From assembly GCF_027595985.1 (NCBI RefSeq), contig NC_073303.1:19600770-19664769 (forward strand): a DNA stretch of 64,000 nucleotides, written 5' to 3'. This stretch comes from Sorex araneus. Lineage: Eukaryota; Chordata; Mammalia; Eulipotyphla; Soricidae. This document shows positions 13,385-25,468 of this stretch, piece by piece; within the stretch, counting starts at the first letter, position 1; every line of letters begins with the position of its first letter. The notes under the pieces are model-generated. The model saw only the letters and a list, made by a program, of their open reading frames with translations, did no database searches and was not told the DNA's origin. Position numbers and translations under genes: made by a program.

Positions 13385-13545
13385 GGCGCAAATAGATAGC
13401 TCAAAGGGCTGAACTCAGTGCTTTGCCGGTCAAAGGCGTGGCTTCAATCCTCACATCACGTCGTCTTCCAGACACCACCGGGGGGTGACCCCTGAGCACA
13501 TACAGCATGGATCCCGGATTGTGCCAGTTGTGACCCAAACAAAAT
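13385..13545 (+). mobile_element. Old SINE-A copy
   Basis: Degenerate copy ending 'ttgtgacccaaacaaaat'. Confidence 0.6.
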
Positions 13546-13599
13546 GGAACAATTAGAATTCATTTTTGTGATAAGTTCTGAATCATTTCCACCATTTGG

Positions 13600-13763
13600 G
13601 GGGAGAGAGGCACACTCAGCAAGGCTCAGAGCTTACTCCTGGCTCTGCCTCATGGATCACTCCTGGTGGTGCCCGGGGGACCATGTGTGGGCGTGGGACT
13701 CTAACTCAGGCCACCTGCGTGCAAGGCAAGCACTTTACCCACTGAACTATCTCTCCAGCTTCA
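13600..13763 (-). mobile_element. Old SINE-A interrupted by a younger SINE-A
   Basis: Reverse-oriented copy ending 'ctatctctccagcttcatt'. The next SINE sits in its 5' flank. Confidence 0.75.
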
Positions 13764-13938
13764 TTTTTTTTTTTTGCTTTTTGGGGTCACACCCGGCAAT
13801 GCACAAGGATTACTCCTGGCTCTTCACTCAGGAATTACCCCTGGCGGTGCTCAGGGGACCATATGGGATTCTGGGAATTGAACCCGGGTCGGCCGCATGC
13901 AAGGCAAACGCCCTACCCACTGTGCTATCGCTCCAGCC
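13764..13938 (-). mobile_element. SINE-A, young, with target-site duplication
   Basis: Poly-T at the left and a well preserved body. 'ctccagcttcattttt' occurs immediately before and after the element, so it inserted at the head end of the older SINE. Confidence 0.92.
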
Positions 13939-13944
13939 CCCTCC

Positions 13945-14640
13945 AGCTTCATTTTTGACCATGTTAAGTGTGCAATTCGGAGGCATTAGGTATATTTTTG
14001 TGCAACCATCTCCCCATCCATCTCCAGAACTATTTGATCATTCCAGAGTGTAACTCCGTATAAAATGCCTCATTCCCCAGCCCAGGTAATCTCTGTCCTA
14101 GGTACCTCACCTCAGGGAAATCTCACAGCCTTGCCCTGCTATATGTGATTTCTTTCCTTTGACATAATGTCCTCATCCACTGTGTAGTTAGAGTGGCACA
14201 TCGTGCTCGGGCTTGAATAGTCTCCCACTGTCTGTGGGTTTCGGGCTGGGAGACACATTTTCTTTCCTTGTTCATCCGTTGATGGGCAGTTACCTGGTTT
14301 CTAACCTGTCTGCTATGGAGAACACTGTGGCCATTGGCCTGCGGTTCTGAGCCCTTGCTCTCCATCTCTTCGGGTATGCACTGAGAAGCGGATTTCCCAG
14401 ACCCTGTCATCATTCTTTGTCTACCTTTCTAAGACACGGGACAGCCGTTTTTCACGGTGGCTGCCCCATTTGACAGTCCCACCAGCAATGCACACGAGGG
14501 TCCCCTGCCGTCTCATTCTCACCCACACTTGTTATTTCCCCTTTTGTCAAGAAAAAAGTAACGGCCAGCCTGCTGGGTGTGAAGTGGCATCTCATTATGG
14601 TCGTGGAATTTATTTAGGAAGTGGCAATATCATTTCTCTA
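13945..14640 (-). mobile_element. L1 3'-region fragment
   Basis: In antisense it shows classic L1 landmarks: 'tgtgcaaccatctcccc', 'ccatctccagaactatttg', 'cacacttgttatttcc' and 'gaagtggcatctcattatgg'. Confidence 0.85.
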
Positions 14641-16159
14641 TTGGCAGGACGGGGAGTAGAATTGGAGGTGGCACTTAAACATCAGTGAGGCATAGTGCCA
14701 GCGAGTGACGGAGCTAACGGGACAGCTCTGGGATGCTCTAATGCCCAGTGCTCTGACGACACACGAGAGGCCCTTGTGTTAAGTGGGAGGTTCCCAGGCC
14801 ATGCTCAAGGGGCCCTGGGGCCACTTCCGGCAAAACTCAGCCAGCCAGACCCTCGGTTCACCAGGAGGCCTGAGGCTGAGGGCCTGTTTGTGCCCTGTGA
14901 TGCCAGGAATTACCCTGCACCACCAAAACGATGCTCAGGGACTCCAGGGAGGCACCTGACAATGCTTGGGAGGCTCGAACCCAGGTCAGGCACATACCCA
15001 GCATGTGCCATAACTACTCTACTATCCCCAGACCCCCAAATCTAGCCGCAGAATCAAAGGTGTGTGTACATATATATCTATAACGTCATTGTAGTTGAGA
15101 TGGCATGGTTACCGTACATTTGTACGGTCTTGTGGTCAAAATGACTGCGCCACTGCAAAGTGCCCAGGACCCTCTCGCCAGCCCCATCCCCCACCCCCCT
15201 TGCTCTCGTCCATCTCTTCCCTTGAGTGTGCATTTCCTTGCCTCTTGGGAAGGATACATCCAAGAACTGTGGAAGACCAAGCAGGGTAGAAGCACGCCAC
15301 CGGACCCGGAAGTGTTTGGCTTGGTTTGGCATCTCAACTTCACTTTATCCTGTTTGTCGGCGTGGACTTGTTTTCATGGTGTCTGGTGTCCCTGGGCCAG
15401 TGCCCCTGGAATGATTATAAATGTAATCTCATCTTTCTGTCGAAGGAAGAAAACTGATCCTTAGTCACTGGTGACTTTTTCCCTGTTGTTTAAGTCACAG
15501 GTTGGGGGGTGGGGTTGGGGGGACCCCAATATTAGGAAGGACTGATCGTTCTAGCATCTTATTCTGATTTGATCATGGAACCAAGAGGAATTCGCCATAG
15601 ATAAGAGTTGGTGAAAACTGGGGATTGAGGAGGAAATGGTTGCTGCGTTGTAGTTACAATAACCACCATGCATTATGCCAGGGACTATGCATATTAATTC
15701 CCCCCAGTTTTATAGGCAAAGATATTAGTTACAAGATGGCACATTGTTGAAATTCTTGCCTCCCTAAATTTCATGCATGCATAATTTTGAGTGAAATAAA
15801 AAAGTACATTAGGAGAACAAAAAGGAATACATAAGTAGAGGGAGGGAGGTAAAGTGAGGTTTCTGTCTACGCAGCCTCTTTCTATTCCTCGTCTCTTTAG
15901 TAGAAGCAGCAGTGTTACTAATATGTTGCCTTATCAGTAACAGTAATACTCATATTTTATCTTGACTTTCCAAATATACCATTGTACGTGAGAGCTTAAC
16001 GAATTCTCTCGTAAGATACATCACTCGACTGGTCAGAGTATTAAACTGAGTAGAAGTGACTGATTCTTATTTCCCCCACCCTGATTCTAACTATATTATG
16101 GCCAGACATCTTCTGATTAGTATGGTTTTTAAATTAGAAATTACATGATTTATTTTACT

Positions 16160-16306
16160 CTTTGGGAGGGGTTTGAGTCACACCTGGCTTTTTTGCACAG
16201 GGGACACTGCTGGTCATGGTCAAGAGACCATACATGGTGCTGGGGAGTGACCCAGGATCTTCTGCGAGGCAGGAGCCTTAAATTCTGTTTTCTCCCTCCA
16301 GCCTGC
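16160..16306 (-). mobile_element. Old SINE-A copy
   Basis: Degenerate reverse copy from 'gagtcacacctggc' to 'ccctccagcctgc'. Confidence 0.6.
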
Positions 16307-16385
16307 TCCCATTAGTATCTTTTGAATCGAGGTATAATACTCTTGAGCACAAATAGCCCCTAGCACTGCTGAGTGTGGCCCCAAA

Positions 16386-16790
16386 ATGAAACAAATTGAA
16401 GTATAATTGGCATATCAGTATAATTTCTATTAGTTTCAAGTATGCAACATAATGGCTCAGTGTTATTGTATATTGCGAAACGGGCTTCACAATGAGTTTG
16501 GTGAACACCCAGCAGTACAAACTTATATTTTTTTTTCTCCCAAGATGAGGACTTTTCAAATCTCTTGAGCCCTGGAAGAAATTTATGAATAAATTAGCGA
16601 ACAAGAATTACTCTCAGAGCAACTTTCAAATATGCAGCCCAGGATTGCTAACACAGCCCACCATGCAGTACGTGGTAGACCAGGACTGCTTTCCCCCCTC
16701 TCACCCATTTTCCTTCCCCTGCACGATCCCCCCCAGCACCCCAACCTACTCCCTCTTTGCTTCTTTGCTTCCGGCTGCTCCCCTAAGCTG
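16386..16790 (-). mobile_element. L1 fragment
   Basis: Antisense L1 landmarks 'attggcatatcagtataa', 'ttagtttcaagtatgcaac' and the following segments. Confidence 0.7.
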
Positions 16791-16849
16791 AGATTGTGCG
16801 CTTCCTCTCTCGGACACCTGCAGCATCTGGCCACATTGCTGTATGGGGC

Positions 16850-17505
16850 TAAGTGTGTGTGCGCATATGTGTCATCGTGTGAGAGTGAGTGTGTGTATGT
16901 GTGTATTGGTATGTGTGGATGTGTGTATGAGCATATGTTTATGTGTGTACATGTGCATGTGAGTGTATGTATTTGTGTGTACGTGACTGTATATGCGTGG
17001 ATGGGTATATTCGAGTGTGAGTGTGTCTGTGAGTATATGTGTGTGCGTATGTATGTGTGTATTCAAGTGTGAATTGTATACGTGTGTATGTGTGTGTGAG
17101 TGTGAGTGTATGTGTGTGGGTATATGTGTAGATGTGTGTATGTGTGTGAGTATATGTGTGTGGGTATATGTGTGTATATGCATGTGTGAGTGTGATGTGT
17201 ATGTGTGTGAGTGTGAATGTATGTGGGTGTGTATATGAATGTGTGTATGTGCATGTGTGAGTGTATATGAGTGTGTATGTGAGCATGTATGTGTGTGAGT
17301 GTATTTGTGTATGTGCATGTGTGAGTGTATATGAATGTGTATGTGTATGTGTGTGAGTGTATGTGTGGGTGTATGTGTGTATGTGTGTTTGTGCATGTGT
17401 GAGTGTAATTGACTGTGTATGTGTATGTGTGTGGGTATATGTGCGTATGTGTGTGTGTACGTGTGAGTGTATGTGAGTGAGTATGTGTGCGAGGGTGTGT
17501 GTTTC
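16850..17505. repeat. TG-rich imperfect tandem repeat
   Basis: About 650 bp of TGTGTATG/TGTGAGTG units, all purine-pyrimidine alternating. It lies between two L1 fragments and so may have grown inside an L1 copy. Confidence 0.93.
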
Positions 17506-17509
17506 CCTC

Positions 17510-17700
17510 CTCCTTACCATTCCTCTGTGGGTGCACACCAGCTCTGTGAATATTCCTGCAGTGCAAACGGGCACGCAGAGATATTCCCAAGCCAGTGATT
17601 TTATCATCTCCAGATAAAATGTCAGAGGTGGCGTTGCTGGTCCGTGGACACCCTATTTTTAGTGCACCCAACACCTCCGTATTACTCTTGCATAACTGGT
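17510..17700 (-). mobile_element. L1 fragment
   Basis: Antisense L1-like segment ('gtgaatattcctgcagtgc', 'ggcgttgctggtccgtgg'). Confidence 0.6.
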
Positions 17701-17938
17701 GACATCCCTTCACGGTCAGCAGCCTGGTGGTGGTGGCTGCATTGCGTCCTTCGTCCAAACAGTCCAGGGGGAGGGGAAGAAGAAGGTCTGTCCCAGAGCC
17801 ATTCCTTGCAGAGCGGCGAGAAGCCCCCCAGGGAAGTGTAAAGTGCCCGGGTGTTTCCCAGCCTGCCGCTCGAGATGGGGGTCCCAGCGTCCTGTTGCCA
17901 GCAGGAAAGTACTTGCTCATGTGCCATCCCCGAACGGT

Positions 17939-18097
17939 CCTGTTTGCCTTGCACGCAACCAACTCGGGTTCGATTCCCAGCATCCCATAGGGTCCCCAGA
18001 GCCCTGCCAGGAGAAATTCCTAAGTGCAGAGCCAGGAGTAACCCCTGTGCATCGCCAGGTGTGACCCAGAAAGCAAAAAGCCAAAAAAAAAAAAAAG
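17939..18097 (+). mobile_element. SINE-A, 5'-truncated
   Basis: Begins inside the head at 'ttgccttgcacgc' and ends with 'gtgacccagaaagcaaaaag' and poly(A). Confidence 0.88.
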
Positions 18098-18529
18098 AAC
18101 TTCCGCCTCAGACAGCTCACTGGAGACCCATTCTGATGCAGATGTGGCTCACTCCGTCTGAGCCTTTCCAGGAATCCCAGCAGGGCAGGGCCGGCTTCCA
18201 GAGGACACGGCGACCCAGAAGCCGCCGTGGAGCCTGGGAGCTGGCTTCCGAGGGCGAGGGGGTCCACTGCTACACCCCCCTTCCCCGCCCTCCGTACCTG
18301 CTGTGTCACAGGCTCTCTCAGACCCGGGCTCACCCCCACCTCCAGCCCCTCTTCCACAGCCAGCCGCATCCTCCAGGGCAGCGCAGGCACGAGGCAGCCT
18401 CACCCAGCGCTGGAGCGGGGCTGGCTGGCACGTAGCAGATGCGGAGTGGAGCCTTCCCGGGAATGTGCTGCGGCTTAGCTGCAGGCCTCAGGGAGGAGGT
18501 GGGTGGAGGGAGTGGAGGGTCAAAGAATA

Positions 18530-18960
18530 TATGTGTGTGTGTGTGTATGATATATATCATATATCACATATATATATCACTCTATGATATATAGGCTGGC
18601 GCAATAGCACAGCGGTTGGGCGTTCACCTTTCATGTGGCCGACCCGAGTTCGATTCCTCCGCCCCTCTCGGAGAGCCCGGCAAGCTACAGAGAGTATCAA
18701 GCCCACACAGCAGAGCCTGGCAAGCTACCCATGTGTATTGGATGTGCCAAAAACAGTAGCAATAAGTCTCTCAATGAGAGACGTTACTGGTGCCCGTTCG
18801 AGCAAATTGATGAGCAACGGGATGACAGTGACTCTATGATATGTATTTATGATGTATATCTATCACTCTATGATATATATCTATCACTCTATGATATATA
18901 TCACTCTATGACATATGATATATATCACACTATGTTATATATCACATATATATCACTATG
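18530..18960. repeat. TATATC/CTATGA AT-rich tandem repeat, split by a SINE-B
   Basis: Units such as 'tatatatcactctatga' occur on both sides of the SINE at 18592-18833. Confidence 0.9.
18592..18833 (+). mobile_element. SINE-B inside an AT-rich repeat
   Basis: Full head and body. The flank 'ctctatgatat' is repeated before and after, consistent with a target-site duplication, though the host repeat also contains this motif. Confidence 0.9.
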
Positions 18961-19013
18961 TCCCCTAGAAATCTATTTTCTCTCTTTTTTTCTGCTGGGG
19001 CCTACTGGAAATT

Positions 19014-19354
19014 TTTTTTTTAAATAATGTAGGAGTACTGCTATTTGTTCAGCCATTGATTAAGCTGGTTGAATTGGGCATGAACTCCACATTACTTTTT
19101 TCTTTTTAATTGTACCACCGTGAGATAGAGTTACCAAGCTTTCCTGTTTGAGATTCAGCCCTACAATGACGGAACACCCATCCCTCCACCAGAGCACTTT
19201 TGCCACCACCAATATCCCCAGTATCCTCTCCTCCTCCTGTATCCCCCCTCCACATACATCCCAGTCCTCACCCTGCTTCTGTGGCAGACAATTTCCCCAG
19301 TACTCTCTAATTTGGGGAATTATGTTTTGCTCGAAATTTCCCACCACCATTCAA
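19014..19354 (-). mobile_element. L1 3' end with target-site duplication
   Basis: Reverse L1 3' UTR with poly-T at the left. Flanked by 'gcctactggaaatt' at 19000-19013 and 19355-19368. Confidence 0.88.
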
Positions 19355-19689
19355 GCCTACTGGAAATTCTTGTCAGCTGGGCTGGAGGTGCAGTGTAAGG
19401 ACCTGAGGATGCAGGCGGGATATTAGACCCCGAGGTGCCTGGGGTTATGGGGCGACCCCAGTGATGTGGGGGGGAAGATGTCTCCAACTCTGCCAGGCCA
19501 TTCAATGCAAGAATTCAAGGTGTGGGGTTGCCTCCGGATTAGCCCCATACTGCTCTGGAGAAGATCATGCTTTCATTCAGTGGAAACTGTCCCCGCTGTA
19601 ACTCTTGAGGAACCACATCAAACTGTTGGCTCATGTGAACTAGTCAGTCGAACAAACAAACAAAAAGAAAATTCCCTTCTTCGCTGTTC

Positions 19690-19980
19690 CATTTGATCCT
19701 TTCTTGAGCCAGATCTCTCCGAGCCTGCTCCTGCGCTAATTGAGCTATTGAAACCGAGGGCAGGCCCTTCTCCTTACCCTCATTCATCTTAATTTTCTTG
19801 TTTTGTGCCATCGCGGCCAGCTTCGGAGGATATATTTGACTATTAATTGCAATAATAGATTAGGCTCCTGACCAGCCTTCTGACTACGATAACCAGATCG
19901 CTCATTAGACCTTGAGCAGAAGAGAACCCAAATTAGATTCTGGCGTATTTATACGCTGACACTGGAGCAATCAAACTCCA
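19690..19980. other. Candidate conserved noncoding element
   Basis: Single-copy looking sequence free of the window's repeats, with clustered homeodomain-type cores ('gcgctaattgagc', 'actattaattgcaataata', 'gctcattagac'). The character suggests an intronic enhancer. Conservation was not measured here. Confidence 0.35.
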
Positions 19981-19984
19981 CCGT

Positions 19985-20070
19985 ATAGGGGCTAGGGGCG
20001 TGACTCAGTGGCACAGCTCGTGCCGGCAAGCACGAGGTCCTGAGTTCAATCCCTGACACGGAAAAGACAA
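19985..20070 (+). mobile_element. ID-like / tRNA-derived element, old
   Basis: The sequence from 'ggggctaggggcgtgactc' to 'gagttcaatccctgacac' has A-box and B-box spacing like a tRNA-derived ID-type SINE, distinct from SINE-A and SINE-B. Confidence 0.5.
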
Positions 20071-20555
20071 AATCCACTGGACACCCCAGGAACGGGACCG
20101 TGGGGGTGCGGTGACCCGTGAGGGTTTCTGTCTAATCATCGGTATCCTGAACCTCCACTCCCCATCCCCGACAGCCCTGGATTCCCAGGTCGGGGCCGGG
20201 TTTGCTGCTCACCCTGATCAAGTGTCTCGGGTGAGCGCCGACCAGCTTTCTCTGTCATTGCAACAAGGATTGAGGCGTGTCGTTTCTCGGAGAACCTGAG
20301 CCCGCATCGCCCTGCTCTTCTGTCTCCTAAATGGAGATGCAGGACAGATACCCACACACACCCGCCCCCTTCTGAAATGCTCCACCCTCCTCCCTCTCTC
20401 CTCCTTCTCTGAACTTCTAGGCCCTTGCCAAGGGGGGGACGGGAGATCTGGTTTCCAGGATTCTGAAATGATGCCAGGACGTGTCTGATCCTATGAAAAG
20501 CTGCACTCTTTTGGTTAAAATTTGGTCCATCCAGGAGGCCAGAGGATATTCAGAG

Positions 20556-20670
20556 TTCACTGTCACTGTCACTGTCATCCCGTTGCTCATCGATTTGCTC
20601 GATCGGGCACCAGTAATGTCTCCATTGTGAGACTTGTTACTGTTTTTGACATATCAAATTCAATGTTATC
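20556..20670 (-). mobile_element. SINE-B 3' fragment
   Basis: (GTCACT)n then the reverse of the SINE-B 3' half, truncated before the head. Confidence 0.85.
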
Positions 20671-20732
20671 AAACAATATAACCAGAAGTTTCTCTATGGT
20701 TAATGGGGGGGAGAGGGAGAATACAATAATGC

Positions 20733-20872
20733 ACTGTAGCACTGTCCTCCCGTTGTTCATCGATTTGCTAGAGCGGGCACCAGTAACGTCTCCATTGTGA
20801 GACTTGTTACTGTTTCTGGCATCTCAAATACACCACGGGGAGCTTGCCAGGCTCTGCCGTGTGGGCGGGATA
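20733..20872 (-). mobile_element. SINE-B 3' fragment
   Basis: Second truncated copy in the same orientation, ending at 'gtgtgggcgggata'. Confidence 0.85.
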
Positions 20873-20971
20873 TACAATAATAAAAATACGATACAATAAA
20901 TAAGTAAAATTTAAAAAATAATAAAAGTCTGCCCGAATAAGGGCCCAGCAGGCAAAGACTCAAAAGAGAAC

Positions 20972-21132
20972 AGGACCCGGAGCCATAGCACAGCAGGTAG
21001 GGCGCTGGCCTTGCACACGGCTGATGCTGGTTCAACCTCCAGCGCCACAGAGAGTCCCCTCGGCCCAGTCAGGAGTCGTCCTGCTGGATATGGCCCCAAG
21101 ACTAAACCAAATCCAGACCAGAAAAAAAAAAA
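20972..21132 (+). mobile_element. Old SINE-A
   Basis: Head 'agccatagcacagcaggta', a diverged body and an A tail. Confidence 0.75.
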
Positions 21133-21152
21133 GGACACTCTGCTTCAGTTGT

Positions 21153-21156
<4 letters not shown>

Positions 21157-21198
<42 letters not shown>
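21157..21198. repeat. (CA)n microsatellite
   Basis: About 20 CA units directly downstream of the SINE tail. Confidence 0.95.
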
Positions 21199-21200
<2 letters not shown>

Positions 21201-21777
21201 CAGCCCAGATGATTAGATTATTGCCCTGCCTGGCCTAGAAGACATTTTAATTTTTTTTTTTAATTGTAGGGCCATAGGTATCAGATTTCATTCCAAGCAG
21301 TTGTCATTTTCAGGACATGCAGATTTGGGTGTGGGGGGTGGAGACAGCCACCAGCAAATCACCCGGCTCAGGACACCTCCTTTTCCTAGTGAACCCACGG
21401 GGATGCTGGCAGATATTTTTGAATCACAGAAAAATAAAAAATATATATATATATATAAATATATAATAGCTTTTGTTTATTTTGGTTCTGTCCATCCAAC
21501 CCCGGGCCGTACACACGCAGAGCGCAGCCAGAGCGGATGACTGCTTTTTGACAGATATTTCTCCCAAAAAAGGACAGAAAAGTGTTTCTCAATAGACTTG
21601 GAAGGCAGAGAGCCGCAGGAGGAGAATTGGTTATTTGGGTCCGTATCTTGGGTCTCAGTGACCTCCAAGTGACCAGCTCAGCGTTTCCCTACATCTCAGC
21701 CTTCTGGCTCGGGAGCCCTGAGGCTCAAGTGTTTTGGGGGCCTGCTCCTGCCTTTGCCCAGGAGGGTTTTGGTTTCG

Positions 21778-21976
21778 GTTTTTTGTTTGTTTGTTTTTTG
21801 CTTTTGGGGGCCACACCTGGCAATGCACCGGAGTTACTCCTGACTTTGCACTCAGGAATTGCTCCTGGCAGTGCTGGGGGAGGGGGAATCATATGGGATA
21901 CTGGGAATCCGAACCCCTCCCTCTCGGCCCGTGTGCATGGCAAATGCTCTACCCGGCTGTCCTTCATCCAGCCCCT
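21778..21976 (-). mobile_element. SINE-A
   Basis: Reverse copy with (GTTT)n in place of poly-T and a small G-rich insertion in the body. Confidence 0.85.
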
Positions 21977-22002
21977 GCCTAGGAGTTGTTTTGTTTTGTT
22001 TT

Positions 22003-22172
22003 GTTTTTTAATTTATTTATTTATTTTTATTGAATCACCGTGGGAACAGTTACAAAGCTTTGAGGTTTAAGTCTCAGTCATACAATGATCAAGCACCCAT
22101 CCCTCCACCAGTGCACATGTTCCACCTCCAAGAACCCCAGTCTACCCCCCTCGCACCCCCCACCCTGCCTGT
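22003..22172 (-). mobile_element. L1 3' end, truncated
   Basis: 'ttttattgaatcaccgtg' then reverse L1 3' UTR to 'caccaccctgcc'-like sequence. Confidence 0.82.
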
Positions 22173-22335
22173 GTGGCCGCGGCTGCTGGCCCGGGAGTGT
22201 TTGAAAGAAACAAGTCCCTGCCAACATGGGGGAGTGGCTTGGGAGCCTGAGGGCTGGGCCAGGCCTGGGCCTGCCCTTAGAGAGCTGGAGCAGGTCTAGC
22301 TGGAACTCTAAACCGATTGGCATTAAATAGCAACG

Positions 22336-22460
22336 TCTTGGGGCCGTAGAGATAGTACAGTGGGTAGGGCACTTGCCTTGCGCATGGCCTACCCGGGTAC
22401 CATCTCTGGCACCCTGTAGGGAGTGATCCCTGAGTACACTAAACCCTGTCCAATATACTT
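22336..22460 (+). mobile_element. Old SINE-A, partial
   Basis: Head 'gtagagatagtacagtggg' is clear; the body is degenerate. Confidence 0.65.
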
Positions 22461-22970
22461 CAAAACCCTAAAATAAACGGCAGACTCTTAGGCCACTGAG
22501 CTAAACCATATTTCTTTGAATCGTGTTTAAGAGGGCTCCCAGGGCCTCAGGGCCTGGCATCAGGCTGGTGATCATGGGCACCCAGCAGGTGCTGGCATCA
22601 CACTGGGCACCTCCCGGATTCAACAAAAAATAAGCCCCTCTCTAGGGTGTGGCGGGGGGGGCAATGTTGGGGGATCAAACCCAGGTTCGAGCCTATGAAA
22701 TATTACATGCATCTTGTATTTGGCCATTGAGAAATATCCTTACACTGAGTTTATTTTGGGGGTGTGGGACTCCCAGGCAAGGCTGAGGGGGGGGCAGAGC
22801 CAGAGGCAATTCCTCAGGATCTGGCTTCACAGTTCCATGTTGCAGTATGTGTGGGGTAGGGGGGCGGCTTGGGCCACACCCAGGACTCATGGTGGTCAGG
22901 GCCGTGGCCACTCAGTTCCTTGTGCATGCAGGATATGCACCGGGCCCCAGGGCCACCTTCCAACCTGAAT

Positions 22971-22971
22971 T

Positions 22972-23002
<31 letters not shown>

Positions 23003-23163
23003 TTGCGTCATACCCAGCAATGCACAGGGGGTCACTCCTGGCTCTGCACTCAGGAATTACTCCTGGTGGTGCTCGGGGGCCCATATGGGATGCTGGGAAT
23101 CGAATCCGTGTTGGCCGCATGCAAGGCAAATGCCCTCCCTGCTGTGCTATCGCTCCAGCTCCC
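22971..23163 (-). mobile_element. SINE-A with (TTTA)n tail
   Basis: Complete reverse copy. The tail has become a (TTTA)n microsatellite at 22971-23004. Confidence 0.92.
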
Positions 23164-23263
23164 CAGCCTGAATTTTAAAGAGCCGACAGAGATCAATCTT
23201 GATGCCACGAGACTTGTGATGAATGTTCTCAGAACAGAGATTTTTCTTTTTTCCTCTTATCAT

Positions 23264-23434
23264 CTTTGTTTTGGGGGTCATGCCTGGCAGTGCTCAGGGC
23301 TTACTCCTGACTCAGCACTCAGGATGCAACACTGGCCGGGGACCCTATGGGGTGCGGGGGGGGGGGGGGGGATCTAATCCGAGTCGGCTGTGTGCTAGGC
23401 GAATGCCCTACCCATTGTGCTGTCTCTGTCCCCT
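23264..23434 (-). mobile_element. Old SINE-A
   Basis: Diverged reverse copy with a poly-G run near its middle. Confidence 0.78.
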
Positions 23435-24778
23435 CCCGCAGAACAGTGGAGAGGTTTGCTTGATGCTTCCAGCAAATACTCCGTAGCAAGTGCTACATCA
23501 CGGTGTCCCGGCTCCTTGATTAGCACTTCCTTACCCGCTCCCTTTTCTAGTAATTATGTGTCAACAGTGTGGTCTGGCCCTGTATCATCTGGCGTGGCCC
23601 CGGCCATGGGGCTGTCTTTCTGTGATGGTTGGTACCCCCAGGTGAGCACCCGTCTGTCCAGCCCCCCCTCTTCCATCCGTGAGGTCCAGCCCTAAGCAGG
23701 CTACACAGCCACTTGTCTGCAGCCAGAAGACACACCCTCCTAGCTCCAAAACTCCTCCCTCTCCTCTCTTGTCTTCTTTCCTTCTCTTTATCGCTGTCGG
23801 TCCTTTCCCTCAGCGGACTGCCCTCTTCCTTCACAATTTTCACCGCTGTTCTTTCAGTCTCCTGAATGAAGAATCACCCAGAGCACTTAAGGGGACAAGG
23901 ATGCATCCTTGTGGCGCCCTCTGCTGGTACTCTGGAAACACAGCAGGACGGAACCCTGCCCCTGCCGCGTTTCTGACTGGGGTTCCCAGCCAGGAGGGAG
24001 ATGGGAGCTGCAGGCCCCAGGCCCCGGCGTGAAGGAACCCACGCCTGGCACAGAGCAGTCGGCGGCCTTCTAAACGAAGGAGTTCGAGTTTGCATCTCTC
24101 GGGCCCTAGGTTTGCTCCGGTGTCTACACCGATCTTTGCGTCCTTGATTTATCATTCAGATTGTCTGGGAAAGTTGCCCACGAAGGGAAACGCTTCAAAA
24201 AAAACTACGTTTGTACTAAGACGGACGTGTCTTGGTTCTAAAAGCACCCGGCGGCGGTGGAACCTAAACATAGATCTTTAGGGCCGACCACGGCAGTGTC
24301 TGTCACATCAACAGCTGGAACAAACCGAGGCTTCGCCAAGCCCAGGTCGGCGGCGTTCTTGTTCAGTCACCAGGGGCGGACGCTTCCTGGTACCTTCAGC
24401 GGGGTTCTGTGGTCTTGTGTACTGTTGTGCGCTCAGGTAGACCGCGGTGTCACATTTGCATTGCTAATAGATCTTTTCCTGAATCTGGTTGACATTTTGC
24501 TTGGCTTTGAAAGGACTTTTATGCTGCTGCTTTTTTTTTTACCTCCCCCCCTTAGAGCTGCCTTGGGCTAATTAACCTATTCCCTTACTGGCTGGGCCTA
24601 CTCTATGCAAATGTTCTCATTTCGGATTCAGACAGATCACTCTTGGATGAATATCCTTAATGAAATCCTGGAGGGGGGGGGGCCGGAGGCTAGCCTATCA
24701 GTGCTGCTTTTAGGCCAGCAGGGGGTGCATGGACTCCCTGATTTGGCAGGTTGGCATGGACGAGTGATTCACTTTCGT

Positions 24779-24940
24779 GGGTTGGGAACAGTAGGACAGC
24801 CAGTTGGGCACTGTCCTTGCATGCGACCGATCTGGGTTCAACCCCAGGTATTCCATAGCGTCCTGCCAGGACTAATCCCTGAGTGCAGAGCCAGGAGTAA
24901 CCCCTGAACATCGCCAGGATGGGCCCCAAAACCCAAAACG
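24779..24940 (+). mobile_element. Old SINE-A
   Basis: Diverged head and a good body match ('gagtgcagagccaggagta'). Confidence 0.78.
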
Positions 24941-24989
24941 GGGGGGAGGGGAGCGGGGAGGAAGTTGATTCTCTTCAGAGTGACTCACA

Positions 24990-25143
24990 AGGAGAGGAGA
25001 GAAGACACCAGACAAGATGCCTGCCTTGCACAGGTCTGACCCGTGTTCAAGTCCCAGCATCCCAGATGGTCCCCTGAGCACAGACCAGGAGTAAGCCCTG
25101 AGCACAGCTGGGTATGGCTCCTCAAAAACAAACAAACAAAAAC
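24990..25143 (+). mobile_element. Old SINE-A
   Basis: B box and 'cccagatggtcccctgagc' recognisable; (CAAA)n tail. Confidence 0.75.
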
Positions 25144-25288
25144 CCGAATGTGAAATAGACAAATGAGTGATCACCAGCAGTATGTGTAGGGAGACAGGGT
25201 TCGAGGGGAGAATGTGCAGTCGGGGGGTGGGGTGGGGATCAAACCACGGGTCTTACCACGGACCTACACCCCTCACTAGTTTTTTGTG

Positions 25289-25468
25289 TTTTTTTTTTTT
25301 TTGCTTTTTTGGGTCACACCTGGCAACGCTCAGGAGTTACTCCTGGCTCTGCACTCAGGAATTACTCCTGGCGGTGCTCGGGGGACCATATGGGATGCTG
25401 GGATTCGAACCTGGGTCGGCCGCGTGCAAGGCAAATGCCCTACCCGCTGTGCTATCGCTCCAACCCCC
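25289..25468 (-). mobile_element. SINE-A, well preserved
   Basis: Poly-T, full body and head ending 'gctatcgctcc'. Confidence 0.93.

Noticed and set aside
16872..17983. His/Thr-rich minus-strand frames
   Set aside because: Translation of the TG-rich tandem repeat only.
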